Positions 1-8,543 of a stretch of DNA of 64,000 bases are shown here, in pieces. The stretch is from positions 186,001 to 250,000 of the forward strand of contig JBDVOA010000029.1 of assembly GCA_039969355.1 (NCBI GenBank), written 5' to 3'. The notes below the pieces were generated by a model. The model saw only the letters and a list, made by a program, of their open reading frames with translations, did no database searches and was not told the origin of the DNA. Origin of the DNA: JL08 sp039969355 (GTDB lineage: Bacteria > Pseudomonadota > Alphaproteobacteria > Rhodobacterales > Rhodobacteraceae). Each line of letters begins with the position of its first letter. The first letter of the stretch is position 1. The position numbers were made by a program, and so were the translations under genes.

Positions 1-2181
1 GAATTTGCCACCTGTGATCCGGAATACTATGGCCAGCAACAAGCGTTGTTTCTGGACATGCTGGCCGCCGGGCTGGTCTATCGCAAGAACGCCATCGTCA
101 ACTGGGATCCAGTCGACATGACGGTTTTGGCCAACGAACAGGTCGAACAGGGTCGCGGCTGGCGCTCGGGTGCGTTGGTGGAACGGCGCGAGCTGACCCA
201 ATGGTTCTTCAAGATATCAGATATGTCCGAGGAATTGCTCAGCGCGCTGGACGGGCTTGATAACTGGCCCCCCAAGGTCAAGCTGATGCAGGCCAACTGG
301 ATCGGAAAATCGCGTGGCCTGCAGTTCTCATTTTCGACGATTGACGCCCCTATTGGTCACGATCGCATCGAAGTCTACACGACGCGGCCGGATACACTGT
401 TGGGTGCGTCTTTTATCGGGATTTCCCCGGATCATCCGCTTGCAAAGCATCTGGAGCGGGAGAGCCCAGAAATTGCGGCATTTAACGCCGAATGCCGTAA
501 GGGTGGCACAACCGAGGAAGCCATCGAAACCGCTGAGAAACTGGGAATGGACACAGGGCTTCGCGTGCGCCACCCCTTTGATACAGCATGGGAGCTTCCC
601 GTCTTTATTGCCAACTTCATCCTTATGGACTACGGAACCGGAGCAATTTTTGGTTGTCCCGCACATGACCAACGCGACTTCGAATTCGCTACCAAATACG
701 AACTTCCGATCATATCGACCTATTTGCCTTCCGACTCAAGCTCGGACGAATTGTCTGAAGCGTATGTGCCGCCAAAAACCGAGAAGGTGTTTTATAATCG
801 GGGGTTTGCAGGCGAGGCCTGGCAGACCGGAAACGAAGGTGTCGATTCGGCCATCGCGTTTTGCGAAGCCAAAGGTGTGGGTCAGGGCGTAACCAAGTAC
901 CGGCTGCGGGATTGGGGTCTTTCGCGCCAACGTTATTGGGGATGCCCGATCCCTGTAGTACACTGCGAGGCCTGCGGCGTCGTGCCGGAAAAAACTGAAA
1001 ATCTGCCGATCGAACTACCTTTCGACGTTGAACTCGACAAACCCGGGAATCCATTGGACCGCCATCCGACCTGGCGCAATTGTGCCTGCCCCTCGTGTGG
1101 CGGGACAGCGCTGCGTGAAACCGATACCATGGATACCTTTGTAGACAGCTCTTGGTATTTTGCGCGTTTCACGTCGCCGCAGGCCAAAACACCGACAGAC
1201 CTCGCGGACGCGGAATACTGGATGAATGTCGACCAGTACATTGGCGGCATTGAGCATGCGATTTTGCATCTGCTCTACTCCAGATTCTTTGCCCGCGCGA
1301 TGCAGATCACCGGCCACTTGCCGGAATCAGCCAATGAGCCATTTGATGCATTGTTCACGCAAGGCATGGTTACGCATGAGATTTACCAGACCCGCGATGA
1401 CCGGGACCGACCGGTTTATCATTTGCCAGAGGATGTCACAGATGGGAAATTGGCCGATGGGACATCAGTAACAGTTGTTCCATCCGCAAAAATGTCGAAA
1501 TCCAAAAAGAACGTCGTTGATCCGGTCAGCATCATCAACAGTTACGGCGCAGACACAGCGCGCTGGTTCATGCTGTCTGACAGCCCACCCGAACGGGACG
1601 TGGAATGGACCGCTGCAGGGGCCGAAGCGACATTTAAGCACCTGTCGCGCGTCTACCGGATTACCACTGAAATCGCTGAGATGACTGACAATGGGCCGCG
1701 GGCAGAGGACGATTCCCTGTTGCGTGAAATGCACAAGGCTATTCACGAAGTTACGCAAGGAATTGAAAGTTTTGGCTTCAATGCCTCCATCGCGCGCCTC
1801 TATGCCTTCACAAACACACTCTCGAAATCAAAGGCGGGGGCCAGTGCGCAAAAGCAAGCGGCACTGGTATTGGTTCAGTTGATGTCGCCGGTGACTCCAC
1901 ATCTTGCAGAAGATGTCTGGTCGCTACTCGGCGGAGAGGGACTCGTTTCAACTGTACCTTGGCCGATAGCCGATCCTGATATGCTGATTGATGATACGAT
2001 AACGCTGCCCATTCAGGTGAATGGAAAGCGACGGGGGGAAATCAGCGTGCCTCGTGAGTTGGAGAAGGCAGAGGTTGAAAAAGCCGCTCTGGAAGTGGAC
2101 GGTGTACAAAGGGCGCTGGATGGGGCCACGCCCAAGAAAATTATTGTTGTCCCCGGCAGGATCGTAAACGTTGTCGTATAA
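1..2181 (+). CDS. leuS: Leucyl-tRNA synthetase, 5' end missing
   Basis: Class I aminoacyl-tRNA synthetase that charges tRNA-Leu in the cytoplasm. The frame is open from base 1, so the N-terminus and the HIGH motif lie outside the window; 726 residues are visible of about 850 usual. Visible are the CP1 editing domain with a DYGTGAIFGCPAHDQRD stretch (bases about 628-680), paired CxxC zinc-like motifs (ACGV, near 970, and CPSCG, near 1090), and the KMSKS loop followed by KKNVVDP (about 1489-1520). The anticodon-binding and C-terminal domains complete the protein. The stop overlaps the start of lptE, as is common in alphaproteobacteria. The family call is certain; only the true start is unseen. 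Confidence 0.98.
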   Translation, partial: EFATCDPEYYGQQQALFLDMLAAGLVYRKNAIVNWDPVDMTVLANEQVEQGRGWRSGALVERRELTQWFFKISDMSEELLSALDGLDNWPPKVKLMQANWIGKSRGLQFSFSTIDAPIGHDRIEVYTTRPDTLLGASFIGISPDHPLAKHLERESPEIAAFNAECRKGGTTEEAIETAEKLGMDTGLRVRHPFDTAWELPVFIANFILMDYGTGAIFGCPAHDQRDFEFATKYELPIISTYLPSDSSSDELSEAYVPPKTEKVFYNRGFAGEAWQTGNEGVDSAIAFCEAKGVGQGVTKYRLRDWGLSRQRYWGCPIPVVHCEACGVVPEKTENLPIELPFDVELDKPGNPLDRHPTWRNCACPSCGGTALRETDTMDTFVDSSWYFARFTSPQAKTPTDLADAEYWMNVDQYIGGIEHAILHLLYSRFFARAMQITGHLPESANEPFDALFTQGMVTHEIYQTRDDRDRPVYHLPEDVTDGKLADGTSVTVVPSAKMSKSKKNVVDPVSIINSYGADTARWFMLSDSPPERDVEWTAAGAEATFKHLSRVYRITTEIAEMTDNGPRAEDDSLLREMHKAIHEVTQGIESFGFNASIARLYAFTNTLSKSKAGASAQKQAALVLVQLMSPVTPHLAEDVWSLLGGEGLVSTVPWPIADPDMLIDDTITLPIQVNGKRRGEISVPRELEKAEVEKAALEVDGVQRALDGATPKKIIVVPGRIVNVVV

Positions 2182-2656
2182 CCGTCCCCTGTTCGCGCTC
2201 TGGGCCATGCTTTTGATGGCCGCATGCGGGTTCACTCCCGTCTATAGTCCTGATGGAGTAGGGACAGAGCTACAAAACCAAATTCTTGTGGACGAACCCG
2301 CGAACCGCGACGCGTTTCTTCTTACTCAGCGCATCGAAGAGAGGCTAGGGCGCGGCGGCAACGCGCGCTTTGGTCTGAAGGTTGATATCACCACAACACA
2401 AGCCGGAATCGCGATTAACCCACAAGGTGATACGGATCGATACGACATTCTGGGGGTCGCCAGATATGCATTGCGCGACATTGGAACCGGCAAAGTAGTG
2501 CTGAATGGTTCGGTCAACAGTTTCTCCGCTTATTCAGCCACCGGCAATGCAGCGGCGACCGTAGCAGCCGAACGTGATGCGCGCGAACGTCTTATGGTCA
2601 TTCTTGCGGATCAGATCGTTACCCGGCTGATTGCCACAATCGATTCGGCGTCATGA
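2171..2656 (+). CDS. lptE: LPS assembly lipoprotein LptE
   Basis: Outer-membrane lipoprotein that plugs and matures the LptD barrel for lipopolysaccharide export. The 161-residue product opens with a short hydrophobic signal (FALWAMLLMAAC) ending in a lipobox with the lipidated Cys at residue 19, followed by GFTPVYS, typical of alphaproteobacterial LptE. The start chosen is TTG at 2171, inside the leuS stop region; the next in-frame ATG (2207) would leave only six residues before the Cys, too short for a signal. It overlaps holA by four bases (ATGA), so leuS-lptE-holA looks like one transcript. The function is from family resemblance and the synteny leuS-lptE-holA. Confidence 0.9.
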   Translation: MSYNRPLFALWAMLLMAACGFTPVYSPDGVGTELQNQILVDEPANRDAFLLTQRIEERLGRGGNARFGLKVDITTTQAGIAINPQGDTDRYDILGVARYALRDIGTGKVVLNGSVNSFSAYSATGNAAATVAAERDARERLMVILADQIVTRLIATIDSAS

Positions 2657-3684
2657 AACTAAGCCCCCGAGAAGCCCCCGGTTATTTTGCAAAACCTGAC
2701 CCGACCCGAACCGGGTTGCTGATCTATGGGGCAGATGCGATGCGGGTTGCGTTGAAGCGCCAGCAAGTGATTACGGCGCTCGTGGGGCCGAATGGCGAGG
2801 AAGAAATGCGTCTGACCCGCATACCGGCTTCTGGTCTACGCAAAGACCCTGCCCAGTTGATGGATGCCGTAAAAGCAATCGGGTTTTTTCCCGGCCTGCG
2901 TGTTGCATTTGTCGAAGACGCCAACGACACCATCGCCGAGTCCGTTAGCAACGCCCTGCTCGACTGGCAGGAAGGGGATGCGCAAGTCATCGTTACGGCC
3001 GGAGCGCTAAAAGCGACGTCGAAGCTACGCAAACTCTTTGAGGGGCACCAAAACGCTTTTTCTGTTGGGATATACGACGATCCGCCCTCTCGCGAAGAAA
3101 TCGAGCGTACGCTGGCTCAGGCAGGTGTAGCGCCGCCTTCTGCGGAACTGATGGGTCAACTCACGGCTCTAGCCCGCGACATCGATCCCGGAGATTTTCG
3201 CCAGACCATGGACAAGCTTGGGCTCTACAAACTCGGCGACAACACGCCATTGACCAGCGAGGACATTATGGCTTGCGCGCCAACCTCAACCGAAGCGGCA
3301 CTTGATGACGTGCTAAACATTGTGGCTGATGCGCGTGCTGGCGATATTGGCCCGGTTCTGCGAAAACTTCAGGCGCAAGGCGTGACTGCCGTCAGCCTCT
3401 GCATTGGTGCAACCCGGCACTTCCGCACGCTTTATGCGGCCGCGTCCGACCCCGGGGGACCCAGCGCCGGAATTGGCCGGGTGCGCCCGCCCGTTTTCGG
3501 CCCCCGCCGCGTCAAAATGGTGCGACAAGCGCAGAATTGGGGCGCGAACAAACTCGAGACCGCGCTGACCTTGCTGACGGACACGGATTTACAACTGCGC
3601 TCAGCAGGTCAGAACGCCCCGGCCCTGGCGCTTGTGGAGCGTGCACTGATCCGTCTCGCGATGTTGGGGCAACAGAAACAATAA
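2653..3684 (+). CDS. holA: DNA polymerase III delta subunit
   Basis: Delta subunit of the clamp loader, which opens the beta sliding clamp during replication. The 343-residue product has the usual length and the N-terminal fold of the family (YGADAMRVALKRQQVITALVG near residue 25, then a domain rich in DALLDWQEGDAQVIVTAG type sequence), with the helical collar domain at the C-terminus. As in other delta subunits there is no working Walker A motif. It overlaps lptE by ATGA and is followed closely by a glutathione S-transferase gene. Confidence 0.93.
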   Translation: MKLSPREAPGYFAKPDPTRTGLLIYGADAMRVALKRQQVITALVGPNGEEEMRLTRIPASGLRKDPAQLMDAVKAIGFFPGLRVAFVEDANDTIAESVSNALLDWQEGDAQVIVTAGALKATSKLRKLFEGHQNAFSVGIYDDPPSREEIERTLAQAGVAPPSAELMGQLTALARDIDPGDFRQTMDKLGLYKLGDNTPLTSEDIMACAPTSTEAALDDVLNIVADARAGDIGPVLRKLQAQGVTAVSLCIGATRHFRTLYAAASDPGGPSAGIGRVRPPVFGPRRVKMVRQAQNWGANKLETALTLLTDTDLQLRSAGQNAPALALVERALIRLAMLGQQKQ

Positions 3685-3699
3685 GCCAAAGTGCCTGTC

Positions 3700-4281
3700 A
3701 TGTATGAAGTCATTGGAACCCGCAAAAGCCGCGCGATGCGCGTGATCTGGATGTTGGAAGAATTGGGCGTCCCCTATTCCCACACCGACGTCAGTCCCCG
3801 ATCTGACGCTGTGGCGAAGCTCAACCCATCGGGTAAGATTCCGGTTTTGCGTGACGGCGATGCCGTGCTAACTGACAGTGTCGCGATCATGACCTATCTG
3901 GCCGACAAACATCAAAAGCTGACCTATGCACCGGGTACCACGGATCGCGCGCGGCAGGACGCCTTCACCCACCAGATACTGGACGAGGTTGATGCTCTGT
4001 TGTGGACCGCATCTCGTCACAGTTTCGTTCTGCCTAAAGAGCATCGCGTACCGGGTATCAAGGACAGCTTGCGCTGGGAAATGATTGGCAATCTGGACCG
4101 ATTGGCGACGGGTTTTACCGGCCCGTTCCTGATGGGCGAAAAGATCACAGTGCCTGATATCCTTCTCACCCATTGTCTGGGGTGGGCACTCATCGCCAAA
4201 TTCGACCCCGCGCCACCCTCGTTGAGGGATTATACGAACAGGCTTCGCAGCCGACCGGCTTTTGTTCGGGCGCAAGGCTAA
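3700..4281 (+). CDS. Glutathione S-transferase family protein
   Basis: Soluble glutathione S-transferase-like protein of about 193 residues. The N-terminal thioredoxin-fold domain has the pattern SRAMRVIWMLEELG, a P-loop cis-proline stretch NPSGKIPVL and the following (T)DSVAIMTYL glutathione-site helix; the rest is the all-helical C-terminal domain. The start is taken at ATG 3700 because it gives the usual MYEVIGTRKSR opening; a GTG at 3691 is also possible. It sits 15 bases after holA and ends four bases into the convergent flavoprotein gene. The substrate cannot be told from sequence. Confidence 0.85.
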   Translation: MYEVIGTRKSRAMRVIWMLEELGVPYSHTDVSPRSDAVAKLNPSGKIPVLRDGDAVLTDSVAIMTYLADKHQKLTYAPGTTDRARQDAFTHQILDEVDALLWTASRHSFVLPKEHRVPGIKDSLRWEMIGNLDRLATGFTGPFLMGEKITVPDILLTHCLGWALIAKFDPAPPSLRDYTNRLRSRPAFVRAQG

Positions 4282-5450
4282 AGGGCTTTGGCTGCCGCCT
4301 TGCCCACCCAGCGCCCGGTGGCCAAACATGCCGTCAACAGGTACCCGCCGGTTGGGGCCTCCCAGTCAAGCATTTCACCCGCACAATAAGTACTGGGGAT
4401 TGCGTTCAACATCAGATTGTCGTCGAGCGCATCGAAAGAGACGCCACCAGCAGTTGATATTGCCTCGTCGAGCGGTCGTGGACCATTGTGTTTGATGGGA
4501 AGCGCCTTGATCACCACAGCAAGCGCCACAGGATTATCGGGCAGCGGTCTCGCAAACTCCTGCAATAATGCAATATGCACTTTGTCCAGCTTTAAGGACT
4601 TGCGCAGATGGTTATTCAGGCTCGCTTTTCCGTGGGGTCGCGCAAGTCTTGTCGCGATTCTTTCGGCCGACCAATCCGGCATCAGATCAATTGCAAGGGG
4701 CGTACCGTCCCGCACATATCGCGAAATTGCATAGAGACCGCCACCCTCGAGCCCGCGGACCGAGATCATTGCTTCCCCACGCGAAACATGGCCGCCTGCG
4801 TGCAACGCAATTCCTTTGACCGCTTGCCCAAAAAGTCGCGCCATATGATCTGACCACGCCACCGACAAACCGGAATTGGCAGGCTGAAACGGTGCAATCT
4901 CCACCCCTTTTTCAGAAAGGTAGTTGGTCCACTGCCCATCTGACCCCAAACGCGCCCAACTTGCTCCGCCAAGCGCCAGAACAGTCACCCTTGAAGACAG
5001 TGATTGCGGCCCATCCGGGGTATCAAACAACAGGGCATTGCCTTGCCACCCTTGCCAGCGCCAACGCACCTTTCGTTGCACGCCCAATCCATCCAATCTA
5101 TCCAGCCACGCGCGCAAAAGCGGCGACGCTTTCATCGCCACAGGAAAGACCCGGCCCGTTGATCCTGTAAATATCTCTTGCCCTAAGTCTTGCGCCCAAC
5201 GCTGAACAGCATCTGCATCAAAGGCTTCCACAATCGGACGCATACGGGAGGCCGCATCGACATAAGCGGCCAAAAGTGTCTCAAATGGCTCATTTTTGGT
5301 GAGATTGAGCCCCGACTTTCCAGCCATCAGAAACTTGCGCCCAAAAGATGGTTTGGCATCGCAAATCAGGACGGAGTGGCCGGCACGCGCTAGTTCTTCT
5401 GCGGCCATCAACCCGGCAGGACCAGACCCCACAACAACGGCGTCGATCAT
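4278..5450 (-). CDS. BaiN/HI0933-like FAD-dependent oxidoreductase (TIGR03862-like)
   Basis: Predicted flavoprotein of 390 residues. It starts directly with a Rossmann dinucleotide motif (VVVGSGPAGLMAAEELA) followed by the DAKPSFGRKFLMAGKSGLNLT segment typical of the HI0933/YhiN/BaiN family, and ends with the conserved GGVSFDALDDNLML...YCAGEMLDWEAPTGGYLLTACLATGR block that closes the FAD site. The biochemical role of this subfamily is not settled. It overlaps the upstream mscS-like gene by ATGA, so the two are probably co-transcribed, and it converges on the GST gene. Confidence 0.85.
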   Translation of the reverse strand: MIDAVVVGSGPAGLMAAEELARAGHSVLICDAKPSFGRKFLMAGKSGLNLTKNEPFETLLAAYVDAASRMRPIVEAFDADAVQRWAQDLGQEIFTGSTGRVFPVAMKASPLLRAWLDRLDGLGVQRKVRWRWQGWQGNALLFDTPDGPQSLSSRVTVLALGGASWARLGSDGQWTNYLSEKGVEIAPFQPANSGLSVAWSDHMARLFGQAVKGIALHAGGHVSRGEAMISVRGLEGGGLYAISRYVRDGTPLAIDLMPDWSAERIATRLARPHGKASLNNHLRKSLKLDKVHIALLQEFARPLPDNPVALAVVIKALPIKHNGPRPLDEAISTAGGVSFDALDDNLMLNAIPSTYCAGEMLDWEAPTGGYLLTACLATGRWVGKAAAKAL

Positions 5451-6781
5451 TTTGACGTCGTGCGAATTTCGCCCTTAAGCTCAACAACCCGCTGTGGAAA
5501 TGGTATTTCGATATCGTGTTCTTTCAAAGCATTCCAGATCAGGAACAGCACGTCCGAAGTGTATTTGTTAGGGCCATCATCAAATCCGTTAACCCAGAAC
5601 TCCACCGCAAAATCGATCCCACTGTCGCCGAATCCGCGCAGTTCACAATCAGGTGGATAAGGTAAATCCAACACATCCGCGTGTGTCGCGACGGCCTTTT
5701 CAACGATGTCAGGGATCAGGTTAATGTCGGTGTCATAGCTTACCGAAAACGGTGCTTCATACCGGTTGGCTGATCCGCTGTCAGAATAATTTATGACACG
5801 AGTGGTGATGAAATCTTCGTTCGGGACGACAATCCAGCGGCCGTCAAAGGTCTCAAGTATTGCGGCCCTCGCGGTCATCTTGACGATCTTGCCATGCTCG
5901 CCTCCGTCAAGCTCGACATGATCTCCGACGGTGGCCTGTCCTTCCAGCAACAGGATAATGCCCGAGATAAAGTTCGCGGCAATCTTTTGCAGCCCAAACC
6001 CAAGCCCGACACCAACAGCGCCCCCAATCACTGCAAGCGACGTCAGCGAAATTCCCATGATGTTCATCAAAAGCAGGAAAGCGACGCCAAAAATGGCAAC
6101 TTCTGCGGCTTTAACGGCCAATTGGCGGGTAGCAGGCCGAAGCTCTTTTTGCTGGCTGATGATCGCGGCGGATTGATCGTTTGACCATCGTCCAAGCCAG
6201 AACAGCAAACTGCCTGCAATTGCACCACGCACCAACGCCATCAACGATAGAGTGATGTTGCCCAACTGGACGTTCATCGCGCTCAGCCCCTCCATCACCT
6301 CTTCGAGCAGTCCAAGGGCATATAGGGCGGCGATTGGCAAAAGAATGTACTTGCCAAGCAGTTTCAGGAAGGGATCGTTGATAACTTCACGCACCAGGAT
6401 TCGAGCGGCCAGAAACAGAAAGACTCGCTTGCCAAAAGCTATGACAGCGCCGCTTTCAAACAGCGACAAGACCACGCTTTCGCCGATCGCGGTAAACACA
6501 TAGGCGAATAGCGGCAGCAAAAGAGGGATAAAATCCATCACAAAACGCCGGGCTGACGCTGTAATTCCGTTTTGGTCTTCGGGTGGCGTCAATAGTCGGG
6601 TCAGGGCAGGTCGGATCCGGCGAGTCACCAGAACCGCCAGAACGAAGGCTACGATCAACAACCCGAATTGCGACCAGGCCGCCGGGCTTAACAACCAGCT
6701 TTTTGCGAGCTCCCAGCCCTGAAGCCCGTAGGCCGCAGCCTGTTGAACAATTTCGGGCTGGTCCGTGAGATCAAAATCCAT
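5447..6781 (-). CDS. MscS-family mechanosensitive ion channel
   Basis: Inner-membrane small-conductance mechanosensitive channel that releases solutes on osmotic downshock. The 444-residue protein has about five or six hydrophobic segments in the first 260 residues. The pore-helix and MscS signature follow near residues 255-300: a glycine-rich GGAVGVGLGFGLQ, then NFISGIILLLEGQATVGDHVEL. The soluble beta and vestibule domains come after, with the typical PNEDFITTRVINYS. It is larger than E. coli MscS (286 residues), in the size class with extra N-terminal helices. Its last bases overlap the flavoprotein start. Confidence 0.92.
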   Translation of the reverse strand: MDFDLTDQPEIVQQAAAYGLQGWELAKSWLLSPAAWSQFGLLIVAFVLAVLVTRRIRPALTRLLTPPEDQNGITASARRFVMDFIPLLLPLFAYVFTAIGESVVLSLFESGAVIAFGKRVFLFLAARILVREVINDPFLKLLGKYILLPIAALYALGLLEEVMEGLSAMNVQLGNITLSLMALVRGAIAGSLLFWLGRWSNDQSAAIISQQKELRPATRQLAVKAAEVAIFGVAFLLLMNIMGISLTSLAVIGGAVGVGLGFGLQKIAANFISGIILLLEGQATVGDHVELDGGEHGKIVKMTARAAILETFDGRWIVVPNEDFITTRVINYSDSGSANRYEAPFSVSYDTDINLIPDIVEKAVATHADVLDLPYPPDCELRGFGDSGIDFAVEFWVNGFDDGPNKYTSDVLFLIWNALKEHDIEIPFPQRVVELKGEIRTTSK

Positions 6782-7028
6782 GGCAGCATCCTAGCGGGAA
6801 ACAAACAAGATCAGAAGATGTCATGCCTGTCCTGTCTCGAGGTATCAAGGTGTAGAATTACCGGCAGTTCAGGCCAAAGGGCGTTTTTTGCCGCTATTGC
6901 CGGTGCCAAACGTTCAGGCCGCTCCAGCCCGGAAAACAAATCCCATTGGCCAACATCTCCTGTGGCCCTTCGAGTTTACGCAGGCCCGTGCCGACGTCAG
7001 GATTGATCAGATGCCTAAAAATACCGGT

Positions 7029-7643
7029 TTATACTTGCCTACATAGCCCCTTGATACCCGCCGCAATTCCGGGTTTGGCGCTAAGCGTGTCATTTGCGAG
7101 CACGAGCGCTGCCGTCATCAGATCTTCGGGTGGCACCAATTGGTCCACCAATCCAAAGCCCAGCGCGTCGCTCGCATTTAATTTCTGTCCTCCCATCAGC
7201 ATCAATTTGGTTCGCGACGGGCCAATCAGGGCCGACATTCGCCCCGGATCCGACGGTTGCGGTAAAAACCCCAACTTCATAACCGGGTAGAAGAAGTTGG
7301 CATTTGGGACGGATAGACGCACGTCACAGGCCAGTGCCATACCCATGGCGCCGCCAGCGAGCGTGCCATTCAGGGCGGCAATGCTTAGGCCCGGCAGAGC
7401 AGCTATTGCACCAGACAGTCGCTCCCATACACCAGAGGTCGCAAGCCCCGTGTGTGCTTCCCCAAGATCTGCGCCTGCACTGAACACATTGCCCCTGCCC
7501 GTCAGGATGAACACGCGAGCGGCTTGCGCCTCTTCCGCAAAATCAGCCAGTTGCGTCAGCATTTGATGGGTCAGAGAATTGGCCTTGTCGGGCCGGTTGA
7601 TGGTCGCAGTCCAAAGGCCACCATCTTTTTCGAATTCAATCAT
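7029..7643 (-). CDS. Enoyl-CoA hydratase/isomerase (crotonase) family, short
   Basis: Crotonase-fold protein acting on acyl-CoA thioesters. The two oxyanion-hole segments are visible: NVFSAGADLGE near residue 53 and LNGTLAGGAMGMALACDVRL near 95. It then continues to FFYPVMKLGFLPQ and the DALGFGLVDQLV helix. At 204 residues it lacks most of the C-terminal helical trimerisation region of ordinary 255-residue hydratases; the frame simply ends at a stop, so it may be a naturally short member or a truncated gene. The start overlaps the SDR stop (ATGA), so the pair is one operon. The catalytic Glu expected in hydratases after the second motif is not evident (PVMKLG), so hydratase activity is uncertain. 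Confidence 0.8.
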   Translation of the reverse strand: MIEFEKDGGLWTATINRPDKANSLTHQMLTQLADFAEEAQAARVFILTGRGNVFSAGADLGEAHTGLATSGVWERLSGAIAALPGLSIAALNGTLAGGAMGMALACDVRLSVPNANFFYPVMKLGFLPQPSDPGRMSALIGPSRTKLMLMGGQKLNASDALGFGLVDQLVPPEDLMTAALVLANDTLSAKPGIAAGIKGLCRQV

Positions 7644-8389
7644 ATCAACCCGATCCGTTTGCGAATCTCAACGTCCCGAAGCGATATCTCCTGCCCCAGC
7701 CAGCCATCCGCATCCGAGCTGCACATCCAGAGCAAAGCTCTGGCCGGCCAGTCTGCCGGAATGTGATCCTCCCAATCAAGCTTACTGACAGGGTTGATGC
7801 CACTGGCCTTGATCTCGCGCTGCATCTCAGTGGCCACTGTTCCGGGTGACAGGCCAATGGCGCGTATACCATTGTCAGCCGCTTCCTTATCAACGCAGCC
7901 GGTTAACATGGCCGCCGCGGCCTTTGAAGCACAGTAATGGCTCCATGCTTCGATAGGATTGTGCGCAGCGCCAGAGCTAATCGTCAGGATACTGCCACTC
8001 CCCGCGGCTTGCATGACAGGCAAGGCCGCGCGCATGCCATAGAAAACTCCCTTCAGATTGATGTCGATAACGGTTCCCCATTCCTGCGGATCAGCATCCG
8101 CCAAATGCGATATCGGTTCGATTACACCGGCATTGTTGATCAGCACGTCCAGACCGCCAAACGCCTCGACGCATGCAGCAACCGCCGCCTCAACGGCCTC
8201 GTATCGACTGACGTCACATGAAATGGCGATGGCCTTGTCCCCAATCTCGGCGGCAATTTCATCGATATTTCCCTTTGAGCGCGCGACAAGCGCTACATTT
8301 GCGCCCGCTGCGGCAAAAACGCGTGCTGCCGCGGCCCCGATGCCACGGCTCGCGCCCGTGATGATGACGGTTTTGCCGGTCATATCCAT
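7640..8389 (-). CDS. Short-chain dehydrogenase/reductase (SDR) family
   Basis: NAD(P)-dependent oxidoreductase with a Rossmann fold, 249 residues. It shows the TGASRGIG cofactor motif near residue 11, NNAGV near 85, and the catalytic Ser (ISSGA) with YCASK (Tyr-Lys). ATG 8389 is preferred because a GGGGAGAG ribosome site sits at good spacing before it; a longer TTG start at 8404 would place that site inside the gene. It leads the SDR-crotonase pair, which suggests a reduction or oxidation step on an acyl-CoA-type substrate, but the substrate is unknown. It is divergent from the DUF2125 gene. Confidence 0.88.
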   Translation of the reverse strand: MDMTGKTVIITGASRGIGAAAARVFAAAGANVALVARSKGNIDEIAAEIGDKAIAISCDVSRYEAVEAAVAACVEAFGGLDVLINNAGVIEPISHLADADPQEWGTVIDINLKGVFYGMRAALPVMQAAGSGSILTISSGAAHNPIEAWSHYCASKAAAAMLTGCVDKEAADNGIRAIGLSPGTVATEMQREIKASGINPVSKLDWEDHIPADWPARALLWMCSSDADGWLGQEISLRDVEIRKRIGLI

Positions 8390-8543
8390 TCTACTCTCCC
8401 CCAAATTCCTAGAAATTTATCAACCAGTGCTTTGCGAAAGCGTGGTAAACTGCACTGGACCGAGGGTCCAGACCTTGCCCTTACGCCCAATGCCCCGCAT
8501 ATATCACCCAATCGTATCCATTTTGACCGAGAAAGGTTTCACA

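Noticed and set aside
6782..7028. Possible remnant coding frame on the minus strand between the crotonase and MscS genes
   Set aside because: Open frame of about 50 codons without a start or a recognised family; probably chance.
8058..8543. An upstream extension of the DUF2125 reading frame
   Set aside because: It is antisense to the SDR gene and the signal peptide starts at 8544.
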